A stretch of DNA of 10,167 bases from GWA1-40-21 sp038078215 (GTDB taxonomy: Bacteria; Patescibacteriota; Minisyncoccia; Phycocordibacterales; GWA1-40-21). Shown here one piece after another: positions 1 to 6,685 of this stretch. The notes beneath the pieces are model-generated. The model was not told the origin of the DNA and did no database searches. It saw nothing but the letters and a program-made list of their open reading frames with translations. Made by a program: the position numbers and the translations under genes. The stretch's first letter is position 1; each line of letters begins with the position of its first letter. The stretch covers positions 1 to 10,167 of the forward strand of contig JBBUED010000032.1 in the NCBI GenBank assembly GCA_038078215.1. Direction: 5' to 3'.

Positions 1-1271
1 AAAGCGACAAGTCCTTTCTGTCCTTCGGACAATCGTCCGATTTTCGTATTGATAAGCTCGGAAGTAATCAGAAATCCTGCGGCGGTAGCGCGCATGGTCT
101 CTTCCACTTTTTTATCCATCACAGCGAAGAGAGATTCGCGGACAGTGTCTTCAAAATTGAGAGTGGAAAAATCCTGCCGATAGTAGCCGACCCGTACGCC
201 TTCCGCGATCTCTACGCCTTTTCCTTCGCTTGAAGCAAGGGATTCCAAAAGCGTGGTTTTGCCTATTCCGTTTGGCCCTTTGATAAGCAAATGCTGATTT
301 TTCTTAAGAGAAATGTCGGTCTTTCGTTTTACCGGCTTGTGATTTTTTATTACGGAAAAATTGGATATATGCAAAATATTTCCGACTATTTCGGGCTGGG
401 AAGGAATAATGAAAGACCGAATAGTCTTGTCTTCCCTTCTCACATCCATCTTTTCTTCTTCAAGTTCTTCGGCTTTATCCCTCATCCGTTTCGCCACGAG
501 ACGCATCTGGCCTCCTTTTTGGGCGAAAAAGTTCGCTTTGTCTTTGTTCTCTTGAATTTCTTTGGCGAGCTGGGCGTTCTTCCTGTTTTCTTTCTCCACC
601 CGCGCGGAAATTTCTTTCACCACATTGAAATAATTTCCGGCATACTGCTCCACTTTGCGCGTAAAAACATCCAGATACAAGACTCCGTCGCTGAAAGCGT
701 TTAGGAAATCGGCATCGTGCGAAATGACAATTACCGTTTTTTTGTAATCAATAAGAAATTTGGTAAGGTGTTCAATGCCATCCTTGTCAAGATTGTTGGT
801 CGGCTCGTCAAGAAGCAAAAGGTCGGGATTCTGAATAAGCGCCGACGCGAGAAGAAGACGCGCCTGCTGTCCGCCGGAGAATGATTTTATAATCCTATCA
901 TGCAGTTTCTCATGGCCTTTCAGATTAACAATCTCAAGGACTTCGTCTATTCTCGGGTCAATATCATAGACTTTCCTCGAAAAACATTTCTCAAAAAATT
1001 CGCGGACAGTAAGATTCATCTCTCCGCGCGGAATTACTTGTCGAGCTGTCGCTATCGTAAGGCCGTTAGCGATATGGACACTGCCCTCCTCCGGCTGAAT
1101 CGCTCCCGTGATCAGCTGAAAAATAGTGCTTTTGCCGGCGCCATTCTGGCCCATCAAGGTTATCTTTGAACCGCGCCTAACCGAAAAATCCGCTTCAATA
1201 AGAATCGGATGATTGTGTCCGTAATTGAAAGACACTTCCTCAAACCTTAAAATTACCTCATTTTTTGACAT
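1..1271 (-). CDS. ABC-F family ATP-binding protein, C-terminus beyond window
   Basis: This is a soluble protein with two tandem ABC ATPase domains and no membrane segments, the layout of ABC-F proteins, which act on the ribosome during translation or antibiotic protection. The visible 423 residues contain Walker A GQNGAGKST (41-49), signature FSGGQQ (131-136), Walker B LLLLDEPTNNLD (151-162) and a switch His in ISHD (183-186). A charged, probably coiled-coil linker follows (about 205-290). The second domain has Walker A GPNGIGKTT (332-340) and a signature-like LSEGQKG (414-420). That second signature is atypical, since LSGGE or LSGGQ is usual. The ATG at 1271 is the first possible start, because an in-frame TAG lies two codons upstream; no Shine-Dalgarno is visible. 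The stop lies left of the window, so perhaps 70-100 residues are missing. It follows the Nudix gene by 53 bp and may share its transcript. The ABC-F subtype cannot be assigned. Confidence 0.9.
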   Translation of the reverse strand, partial: MSKNEVILRFEEVSFNYGHNHPILIEADFSVRRGSKITLMGQNGAGKSTIFQLITGAIQPEEGSVHIANGLTIATARQVIPRGEMNLTVREFFEKCFSRKVYDIDPRIDEVLEIVNLKGHEKLHDRIIKSFSGGQQARLLLASALIQNPDLLLLDEPTNNLDKDGIEHLTKFLIDYKKTVIVISHDADFLNAFSDGVLYLDVFTRKVEQYAGNYFNVVKEISARVEKENRKNAQLAKEIQENKDKANFFAQKGGQMRLVAKRMRDKAEELEEEKMDVRREDKTIRSFIIPSQPEIVGNILHISNFSVIKNHKPVKRKTDISLKKNQHLLIKGPNGIGKTTLLESLASSEGKGVEIAEGVRVGYYRQDFSTLNFEDTVRESLFAVMDKKVEETMRATAAGFLITSELINTKIGRLSEGQKGLVA

Positions 1272-1308
1272 AATCTACAGAGTATCCCATTTCAGGAGAA
1301 AATGGAAT

Positions 1309-1332
1309 AGAATCACCTATAGAATCACCTAT
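1309..1332. repeat. 12-bp tandem duplication at the Nudix stop codon
   Basis: The unit AGAATCACCTAT occurs twice in direct tandem. On the minus strand the repeat carries the Nudix stop. Because the unit is four codons long, the TGA recurs in frame in the second copy. A further AATCACCTATAG lies inside the Nudix gene at 1465-1476. This is probably a small slippage duplication and no function is implied. Confidence 0.75.
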
Positions 1333-1816
1333 TCAATCTTTTTAGAATTATCATTGCTTGCTCCATTACACGATCTCCGACAACACCCCAATCAAAATAC
1401 TTTTTGTAATCTTTCGGGTCAATGAGTTTTATTTCCGTAATATCTCCGTCCGGATCGCTAACAAAATCACCTATAGGATTAACGATACAAAATGATCGAG
1501 TTTGTCTGACAATACGCCCATCTTCATGGATATCTTGATACCCGATAAGCTCCTGATGCAAGACTTTCATATTTGTTTCTTCGCGCACCTCGCGAATAAC
1601 AGCCTCTTCGATGCTCTCACCCGACTCTATCCCGCCCCCGGGCGGAGTCCAATAACCCTTATTATCAGCATAGACAACAACCAATTTCCCATCACAAAAA
1701 CAGAAAGCGTGAACTCCTTGCAATATCTTTCCTTCCAAACCATTCAAAGGATTGTCCTCCCTGTACATAATGCTGAAAATTTTACCTTTGTGAGAAATGA
1801 CTGATTTAATTTCCAT
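1325..1816 (-). CDS. Nudix family hydrolase
   Basis: This 163-residue cytoplasmic pyrophosphohydrolase should cleave a nucleoside diphosphate linked to another moiety; the substrate cannot be read from the sequence. The Nudix box is clear: the glycine-rich GGG (60-62), then a Gly followed by five residues and Glu, and REVREET with the metal-binding EE pair. The box Gly after EET is replaced by Asn, a common variation. The beta-strand before it, containing YWTPPGGG, fits the 8-oxo-dGTP or nucleotide-sugar branches. The ATG start is preceded by an A-rich tract without Shine-Dalgarno. Upstream lies the hsdM remnant and its palindrome, and downstream is the ABC-F gene, 53 bp away. The 3' end overlaps a 12-bp tandem duplication. 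Confidence 0.88.
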   Translation of the reverse strand: MEIKSVISHKGKIFSIMYREDNPLNGLEGKILQGVHAFCFCDGKLVVVYADNKGYWTPPGGGIESGESIEEAVIREVREETNMKVLHQELIGYQDIHEDGRIVRQTRSFCIVNPIGDFVSDPDGDITEIKLIDPKDYKKYFDWGVVGDRVMEQAMIILKRLNR

Positions 1817-1842
1817 ACTTTTTTTAATAACTTAATATTTGC

Positions 1843-1873
1843 AATCACTTGGTACTCCGACTACCAAGTGATT
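1843..1873. repeat. Perfect 12-bp palindromic hairpin
   Basis: The arm AATCACTTGGTA (1843-1854) pairs perfectly with TACCAAGTGATT (1862-1873) around the 7-nt loop CTCCGAC. On the plus strand the hairpin runs into TTT. On the minus strand, the direction of all genes here, no U-run follows, so it is not a standard terminator for them. It begins where the hsdM similarity ends and supplies that remnant's stop codon. I regard it as a candidate small mobile palindromic repeat. Similar palindromes seem familiar from Patescibacteria genomes, but that is memory and was not checked. Confidence 0.7.
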
Positions 1874-1979
1874 TTTCTAAAAACAAAATCCAAGAAGTCT
1901 GCTCAATATAATCAAGCGCGCTTCCGGCATTATCCGCCCTTAAAATATCGTCAATATTTTTTAGTGATTGTTCAAACAT
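1845..1979 (-). pseudogene. hsdM: N-terminal remnant of type I restriction methylase HsdM
   Basis: A 44-codon reading frame begins MFEQSLKNIDDILRAD and continues ALDYIEQTSWILFL. This is the characteristic N-terminus of the HsdM subunit (N6-adenine methylase) of type I restriction-modification systems. The intact protein is usually about 500 residues, with a methylase domain and an NPPF-type motif, all absent here. Similarity stops after residue 34, and the remaining ten codons plus the TGA are encoded by the perfect palindrome at 1843-1873. The frame starts only 19 bp past the 3' end of tRNA-Gln. No hsdS, hsdR or further methylase sequence is present nearby. I infer a gene truncated by deletion or repeat insertion. 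Expression as a short peptide is possible but unlikely to give methylation. Confidence 0.72.
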
Positions 1980-1998
1980 AAATTTATTTCAAAAATTG

Positions 1999-2069
1999 CT
2001 GCCAGACTTGGATTCGAACCAAGATACTCAGATTCAGAGTCTGAGGTCCTACCATTAGACGATCTGGCA
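1999..2069 (-). tRNA. tRNA-Gln (anticodon CTG)
   Basis: A 71-nt cloverleaf folds on the minus strand. Acceptor TGCCAGA pairs with TCTGGCA, the D arm is GTCT/GGAC, and the anticodon stem TCAGA/TCTGA encloses loop CTCTGAA with anticodon CTG, which reads CAG. The T arm CTTGG/CCAAG has loop TTCGAAT. The discriminator is G, and the following bases CAA show that CCA is not encoded, so a CCA-adding enzyme is required. The hsdM remnant begins 19 bp downstream; tRNA 3' ends are common integration sites for mobile DNA. Confidence 0.95.
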
Positions 2070-2117
2070 ATGATTAAGAAGCTTCAGTTATTAGCTTTTA
2101 GCTGTCAGCTTTTAAAT

Positions 2118-2146
2118 ACAATAAGCGAAAAAAGGCTTTTATTCAA
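2118..2146 (-). promoter_or_regulatory. Candidate promoter for tRNA-Gln
   Basis: On the minus strand TTGAAT (2146-2141) and TATTGT (2123-2118) are separated by 17 bp, each matching four of six sigma-70 consensus bases. Transcription would begin near 2111, about 40 nt before the tRNA. The element lies between the MITE-like repeat and the tRNA, in AT-rich DNA where chance matches are frequent. Confidence 0.3.
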
Positions 2147-2157
2147 GGTTAATAAAC

Positions 2158-2278
2158 TTTGAATTACGAAACACCCTGAATTGTCATCCTCGCATATGCG
2201 GGGATCTAGCGTATTGCTTGCTGATTCTGGATTCCCGCCTGCGCGGGAATGACAGAAAAAAGAGTTTCGTAATTCAAA
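2158..2278. mobile_element. MITE-like inverted-repeat element (121 bp)
   Basis: Perfect 15-bp terminal inverted repeats TTTGAATTACGAAAC (2158-2172) and its complement (2264-2278) enclose two facing palindromic units. The left unit (2182-2208) begins TGTCATCC and contains ATCCTCGCAT/ATGCGGGGAT. The right unit (about 2227-2254) contains the 8-bp hairpin ATTCCCGC/GCGGGAAT and ends ATGACA. The right unit matches the widespread short repeat of the form GTCATTCCCGC..GCGGGAATCC, which shows up in spurious proteins as SRAGGNP. There is no coding capacity for a transposase, so it would be non-autonomous. Transcribed from pyrG, whose stop is 66 bp away, it would form one long imperfect hairpin and could act as a transcript end. 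Confidence 0.68.
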
Positions 2279-2344
2279 ATTAATAAAAAAAGTTTTTTCA
2301 GCAAATTCCAATTAGAATAATTAGAACCGCTACCCCAACTTCCG

Positions 2345-3994
2345 TTATTTCTTCTTCCTCGCAATCGCCGCTTTCATAAATTCGGTGAAAAGAGGGTGCG
2401 GGTGAAGAGGGCGAGCTTTGAATTCGGGGTGGAATTGCGTGCCGAGAAAAAACGGGTGCGCGCTTTTCGGCAATTCTACTATTTCCATAAGATTGCCATC
2501 GGGAGACTTGCCGGAAAACACCAGACCGGCTGACTCAATTTTTTTAATATAATCCGTATTGACTTCGTATCTGTGCCTGTGCCTTTCCCAGACCTCGTCC
2601 TCGCCGTAAGCGGCTCGGGCGATAGTTCCCTTTCCAAGAACTGCTTTATAAGCGCCGAGCCTCATCGTTCCGCCATATTTCTCGTCCTCCATATTTTTCT
2701 TCTGGTCAGACATAATGTCTATCACGGGATTTTTTGAATTCGGGTCAATCTCAGTGGTATTGGCATCCTTTAATCCTAAAACATTTCTCGCGTATTCAAT
2801 GACGGCAAGTTGCATTCCGTAGCAAAGGCCGAGATAAGGAATTTTATTTTCGCGGGCGAACTTTATCGCTTTGAGCTTCCCTTCTATCCCGCTTTCGCCG
2901 AAACCGCCAGGAACAATCACCCCGTCAAAATTATTAAGCATTGAAACTTCTTTTTCGCCATTTTCTAAATCTTTGGAATTAAGCCATGTCAATTTCGCCC
3001 TAACCCCAAGATTATACGCCGAATATTTCACGGCTTCAATCACGGAAATGTAAGCATCGGAAAGCACGAAATCGCCCGTGTCAAAATATTTTCCGATGAC
3101 GGCAATGTTCACTTCCTCTTTCGCTGATTTTACTTTCGCGACAAACGACTTCCAATCTTTCATATCTTTTTCGTTTTTAGTTTTCAACTTTAGAGATTTC
3201 AAAATTATTCCTCCCAGATTATCTTTTTCAAAATTCAGAGGCACATCGTAGACGCTATCCACATCCGGCGCGGAAATGACATTTTCCGCCGCGATATTGC
3301 AGGAAACGGCGATTTTCTCTTTTCTTCTTTCATCAAGAACCGTGGCTCCGCGCGCGATTATTATCTCCGGCTGGACGCCGTAGGAATTGAGATTGCGAAC
3401 GGCGTTCTGGGTCGGGCGAGTTTTCATTTCTCCCAAGGTTGATGGGATCGGAAGATAGCTTACCAAAACGAAAATCACATCATCCGGATTTTTTAGTTTC
3501 AAAGTTCTTGCGGCTTCTATGAACATTATGTTCTGATAATCTCCGACAGTCCCGCCTATCTCAACTATGGAAATATCCGCTCCGCTTGTTTCAGCCGATT
3601 TCTGAATCCTTCTTGTTATCTCGCCGGTGATGTGCGGAATCGCTTCAACGCACTTGCCTTTGTATCCAAGATTCCTCTCTTTCTCTATGACATGCTGATA
3701 AATCATTCCGCTCGTCATATAATTGTCAGGCTTCAAATCAATGTTCATAAATCGCTCGTAATTCCCCAGGTCCTGGTCGCACTCAAGTCCGGAATCAATG
3801 ACAAACACTTCTCCGTGCTCGGTCGGATTCATCGTGCCGGCGTCAATATTGAGATACGGGTCAACTTTTATCGGATTGACTTTATAATTCTTTGACTGCA
3901 AGATTTTTCCGATTGACGAAGTGGCGATGCCTTTGCCCACTCCGGACATAACGCCGCCTATCACGAATATGTATTTATGATTTTTCTTTTTCAT
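2345..3994 (-). CDS. pyrG: CTP synthase (glutamine-hydrolysing)
   Basis: The enzyme converts UTP, ATP and glutamine to CTP, the last step of de novo pyrimidine nucleotide synthesis. The 549-residue length is normal for the family. The N-terminal synthase domain opens with KYIFVIGGVMSGVGKG (7-22), containing the ATP loop, then DPYLNIDAGTMNP and HGEVFVIDSGLECDQDLGNYERF, including the acidic metal and UTP-binding residues. The C-terminal glutamine amidotransferase domain has the nucleophile Cys391 in GLCYGMQ and the triad His522/Glu524 in FHPEF; RHRHRYEVN (471-479) is the conserved block between them. I chose the ATG at 3994 over one 12 codons upstream. It gives the usual MKKKNHKYIF start, and the extra codons fall in the leader hairpins. 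A promoter lies 55 bp upstream, so pyrG need not depend on ftsX. Confidence 0.97.
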   Translation of the reverse strand: MKKKNHKYIFVIGGVMSGVGKGIATSSIGKILQSKNYKVNPIKVDPYLNIDAGTMNPTEHGEVFVIDSGLECDQDLGNYERFMNIDLKPDNYMTSGMIYQHVIEKERNLGYKGKCVEAIPHITGEITRRIQKSAETSGADISIVEIGGTVGDYQNIMFIEAARTLKLKNPDDVIFVLVSYLPIPSTLGEMKTRPTQNAVRNLNSYGVQPEIIIARGATVLDERRKEKIAVSCNIAAENVISAPDVDSVYDVPLNFEKDNLGGIILKSLKLKTKNEKDMKDWKSFVAKVKSAKEEVNIAVIGKYFDTGDFVLSDAYISVIEAVKYSAYNLGVRAKLTWLNSKDLENGEKEVSMLNNFDGVIVPGGFGESGIEGKLKAIKFARENKIPYLGLCYGMQLAVIEYARNVLGLKDANTTEIDPNSKNPVIDIMSDQKKNMEDEKYGGTMRLGAYKAVLGKGTIARAAYGEDEVWERHRHRYEVNTDYIKKIESAGLVFSGKSPDGNLMEIVELPKSAHPFFLGTQFHPEFKARPLHPHPLFTEFMKAAIARKKK

Positions 3995-4042
3995 AAAACC
4001 AAGCGCCGTTCCGTTTCGCCCGCTTGGCAAAAAGGAACGGCA
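3995..4042 (-). promoter_or_regulatory. pyrG leader with two competing hairpins
   Basis: If transcription starts about 7 nt after the -10, the leader is roughly 48 nt. It carries GCCGTTCC (4041-4034), CCAAGCG (4027-4021), GGAACGGC (4012-4005) and CGCTTGG (4005-3999). The first pairs with the third (8 bp) and the second with the fourth (7 bp). The third and fourth share one base and the pairs interlock, so they form either alternative hairpins or a pseudoknot. The second hairpin is followed directly by TTTT and the ATG, so it could block initiation or pause polymerase. No Shine-Dalgarno is present. The regulatory role is inferred. Confidence 0.4.
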
Positions 4043-4048
4043 ACTAAA

Positions 4049-4057
4049 ATTATATCA
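4049..4057 (-). promoter_or_regulatory. Extended -10 promoter for pyrG
   Basis: The minus strand reads TGATATAAT, a perfect TATAAT with the TGn extension, just after the ftsX stop. There is no good -35 at 16-18 bp, which is typical of extended -10 promoters. Predicted transcription starts near 4042, at the head of the hairpin-forming pyrG leader. Confidence 0.5.
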
Positions 4058-4073
4058 TTTAAATTCTCTGGAA

Positions 4074-5003
4074 TTACGAGACCTTCAAATATCTCCTTAC
4101 CGCCAAATAACTGGAAACAGCTCCGATAAGTATACCCGAGCCGGCGATAATAAGGAAGATTTGACCGAAGTTTCTTATGTAGTAGTCAAATAGATTAAGA
4201 CCCATAAAAAAATTTGCCGTGGCTTTCGTGGAATAGAAAGTAATCGGATAGAAAAGAATGAGCGTGATCATAGCCGAGACAAAGCCGTACATTATCCCGC
4301 TTACCACGAAAGGACCTCTTATGTATCTGCTGCTCGCGCCGACCAGCTTCATAACCGATATTTCTTCCCTTGACACGTATATTGTCAGCCTTATCGTGTT
4401 GAAAGTTATGACTATTGAAAGGACGATCAAGATTATGGTCAAAACAAGACCGATCTTATTAGTTCCTTCTATTATTTTGGTAAATCTGTCTATCGCTGTT
4501 TTGTTTTGGTAATAATTTATCTTGTCAATGATTGAAACGCCGCCCTGAAGAAAAACATCTTTACCTTGGAGATAATTGGAAATATTTTCATACTGCGAAG
4601 GTTCCATGGCTTTGATATTGAGCGATGCGCCGAGAGGATTGTCAGCGAGCTCTTCAAGAGCCTGGAGCGTCTGCTCGTCGTTCTCGTGCTTCTTTTTAAA
4701 ATTAGCGAGCGCCTCTTCGCGGGAAGTGTAAGTAATCTTGGCGACTTCCGGCAGAGCTTCAAGATTTTTCTTTATTGTCATAATATTCTGGGTATCGGCG
4801 GAAGTGATAAAATAAACATTGATGTCAACTTTGTCTTTTATCTGATTGAGGGTGTAATTAAACAGCGTCCCCATGAAAATGATGGAACCGATGGCGAAAA
4901 GAGTAATCGTCATCACGAGGAGCGACGCCAAGGACACGAAGCTGTTGCGCCAAAAATTCACGAACCCCGCTTTTATCACCCTCTTTGCTTTTGTAATTAA
5001 CAT
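4074..5003 (-). CDS. ftsX: Cell division protein FtsX (permease of FtsEX)
   Basis: FtsX is the membrane partner of the FtsE ATPase. Known FtsEX complexes sit at the divisome and use ATP hydrolysis to activate peptidoglycan hydrolases outside the membrane. The 309 residues show the family layout. A short cytoplasmic N-terminus and TM1 (about 22-45) are followed by an extracytoplasmic domain (about 46-183). TM2 (184-208) leads into the conserved cytoplasmic REEISVMKLVGAS motif (212-224), then TM3 (231-257) and TM4 (281-303). The ATG is the only sensible start, since an in-frame TAA lies nine codons upstream; no Shine-Dalgarno is visible. It follows ftsE by 48 bp and is probably co-transcribed. 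No hydrolase partner gene is in the window. Confidence 0.94.
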   Translation of the reverse strand: MLITKAKRVIKAGFVNFWRNSFVSLASLLVMTITLFAIGSIIFMGTLFNYTLNQIKDKVDINVYFITSADTQNIMTIKKNLEALPEVAKITYTSREEALANFKKKHENDEQTLQALEELADNPLGASLNIKAMEPSQYENISNYLQGKDVFLQGGVSIIDKINYYQNKTAIDRFTKIIEGTNKIGLVLTIILIVLSIVITFNTIRLTIYVSREEISVMKLVGASSRYIRGPFVVSGIMYGFVSAMITLILFYPITFYSTKATANFFMGLNLFDYYIRNFGQIFLIIAGSGILIGAVSSYLAVRRYLKVS

Positions 5004-5051
5004 AATTTCAAATTTTATAAACTTTTAAGTCTTAATTTTACGGACTTTGGA

Positions 5052-5732
5052 CTACATCACATATCTGCCTTCTTTGTCATCCCTCACCACTCTTCCGGAA
5101 TCCATGGTTATGACGCGCCTGCCGAGCGAATCTATCACTCCCTTATTGTGCGTGGTGAGAATAACGGTCGTTCCCAAATCATTTATTCTCTTCAATATCT
5201 GGACGATTTCATAAGTGTTTATCGGGTCCAGATTTCCCGTAGGTTCATCAGCAAGAATAATGTCGGGCTGATTGACTATGGCGCGGGCTATGGCTACTCT
5301 TTGCTTTTCCCCGCCTGAAAGCTCGTGCGGGAAGCTCCATATTTTTTTCTGAAGGTCTACCAACTCTAGCACATGAGGAACATCGGCTTCTATTTCCGCG
5401 TCTTCTCTGCCGGCCGCCTCCATCGCGAAAGCGATGTTTTCATAAGCCGTTTTATTCGGCAATAGTCTGAAATCTTGGAAAATCGCCCCCACCCTGCGGC
5501 GATATCCTGTCATTTCTCTCCTTTTGAGCTTATGAATATTAATGGACTCGAAAAACACAGCACCCGAAGTCGGGCGGTCTTCCGCCAAAAGCATTTTTAA
5601 TAGGGTAGTTTTGCCGGCTCCGGAATGTCCAACAATAGAAATAAATTCTTTCGGCTCCACCGAAAAAGTAACATCGGCAAGACCGACTGATTTGTCCGAA
5701 TATAATTTCGTCACCTTTTCAAAATAGATCAT
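5052..5732 (-). CDS. ftsE: Cell division ATP-binding protein FtsE
   Basis: This is the cytoplasmic ABC ATPase that powers FtsX. All nucleotide-binding motifs are present in 226 residues: Walker A GHSGAGKTT (35-43), Q-loop FQDFRLLP (85-92), signature LSGGE (138-142), Walker B IILADEP (158-164) with catalytic Glu163, D-loop GNLD and the switch His of TTH (195). The FQDFRLL form and the immediately downstream ftsX distinguish it from LolD/MacB-type ATPases. The protein is full length. The ATG lacks a Shine-Dalgarno. In the 135-bp upstream spacer (5733-5867) I see only a weak -10-like TAAAAT (5761-5756), no convincing -35, and no gene. Confidence 0.95.
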   Translation of the reverse strand: MIYFEKVTKLYSDKSVGLADVTFSVEPKEFISIVGHSGAGKTTLLKMLLAEDRPTSGAVFFESINIHKLKRREMTGYRRRVGAIFQDFRLLPNKTAYENIAFAMEAAGREDAEIEADVPHVLELVDLQKKIWSFPHELSGGEKQRVAIARAIVNQPDIILADEPTGNLDPINTYEIVQILKRINDLGTTVILTTHNKGVIDSLGRRVITMDSGRVVRDDKEGRYVM

Positions 5733-5867
5733 AAACTTTTATTAAAGCTGTATGTATTTTATTTCATCCGCGAGAAAAAAGCCAGCATCAGCAAAAGGTT
5801 GTAGGTGGTAGATTTTAGAGAATAGAAACTGATTTAATTTTTAATCTAGTCTAGGGTTCTTAACAAG

Positions 5868-6614
5868 TCACTTAAATTCCAATAAAAGCGGAGTGTGGTC
5901 TGAAACTACATCGGGTAAAATTTTAAAATCAATAACCTCCACTTCCGGTGAAGTAAATATGTAATCAGCGAATTTTTCGGATTTTGAGTAAAGACTTGTT
6001 CTGGTTGAAGTAATGCCATTTTTTACTACAAGATTCATCATATTTTTCTCCAACATTCTTATGCTTTCCGTGTCCGGCCGCAAATTAAAATCCCCGCAAA
6101 GAATTCTCGGCACATCCTTGAATTTATCTAAAAGGTTTGAAATCTGTTTTGACTGGCGAAGTCGTATAGGATTGTCTTTCTTACCTTTACCTGTCCAGTG
6201 TCCATGGACATTCATAATAATGGTGTCTTTATCATTATGAATCTTCACCCATTGAAGCTTTCTGTCATGGTCGCTGAAATCATCATTCGGGTCAAAGTTT
6301 TCATTTTTATACAATAAGACATTTCCGACCTCTGCGACTTGTATATTTTTCTTGACAAATGTCGCCAACCCGTAAGATGCTCCGTGAACAGGACAAAAAT
6401 ATCCTTCATGATTTTTCAGAATTTCCTCTATGCTATTGAAAAGTTTTTTACAGGCATTATCAGCAACGATAAGATCAGCGGTTGATGTTTTTTCATCCAG
6501 ATTGTGAAAAATTTCTTGGAAACAGAAAATATCAACATCCTCGTTTTTGCCAATAAATTCTAAAAGTGGTTGATAAATTTTCCCTCCCCAAGTGTTTAAT
6601 GTGATTAATTTCAT
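5868..6614 (-). CDS. Endonuclease/exonuclease/phosphatase (EEP) family hydrolase
   Basis: This 248-residue protein has the metal-dependent DNase I-like EEP fold. Visible active-site elements in order are LNTWGG with Asn7, QEIF with metal-ligand Glu34, the NVHGHW histidine (about 137), GDFN (174-177, catalytic Asp175 and Asn177), Asp217 in ADYIF, and SDHTP (238-242) with the catalytic Asp-His pair. There is no signal peptide, so it is probably cytoplasmic. The family includes nucleases, phospholipases and inositol or nucleotide phosphatases; the substrate cannot be decided here. I use the ATG at 6614 because family members begin at the first beta strand. An upstream ATG at 6647 would precede a TATAAT at 6641-6636 that is likely its promoter. 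It is flanked by ftsE and prfB with no functional link visible. Confidence 0.85.
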   Translation of the reverse strand: MKLITLNTWGGKIYQPLLEFIGKNEDVDIFCFQEIFHNLDEKTSTADLIVADNACKKLFNSIEEILKNHEGYFCPVHGASYGLATFVKKNIQVAEVGNVLLYKNENFDPNDDFSDHDRKLQWVKIHNDKDTIIMNVHGHWTGKGKKDNPIRLRQSKQISNLLDKFKDVPRILCGDFNLRPDTESIRMLEKNMMNLVVKNGITSTRTSLYSKSEKFADYIFTSPEVEVIDFKILPDVVSDHTPLLLEFK

Positions 6615-6635
6615 AATTTTGAATAAAGATTGTAA

Positions 6636-6641
6636 ATTATA
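6636..6641 (-). promoter_or_regulatory. Candidate -10 box for the EEP gene
   Basis: The minus strand carries a perfect TATAAT 21 bp upstream of the chosen ATG, which would give a leader of about 15 nt. No good -35 and no TG extension are present. AT-rich DNA makes chance occurrences common. Confidence 0.35.
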
Positions 6642-6685
6642 AATCAAATAAAATATCTGAAGTTATTTCTCGCTCTTTGTTCCCC

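Noticed and set aside
291..1169. Plus-strand frames over the ABC-F gene
   Set aside because: The minus strand encodes a continuous, motif-rich ABC-F protein; the plus-strand frames are its shadows.
2080..2116. AGCTTTTA-type near-repeats beside tRNA-Gln
   Set aside because: Only two or three degenerate units, too few to call a repeat array.
2105..2311. 68-residue minus-strand frame containing CHSRAGGNPE
   Set aside because: It is a translation of the inverted-repeat element; the SRAGGNP peptide is a familiar artefact of this repeat class.
3995..4030. 12-codon N-terminal extension of pyrG
   Set aside because: The extension encodes leader hairpin sequence and family members start at the MKK..KYIF position.
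5840..5857. CTAGTCTAGG motif also seen inside prfB near 7249 and as ACTAGATTCC near 6828
   Set aside because: Short matches in coding and non-coding DNA with no consistent placement; probably chance.
6615..6647. 11-codon N-terminal extension of the EEP hydrolase
   Set aside because: It overlaps a perfect TATAAT and precedes the first strand where homologues begin.
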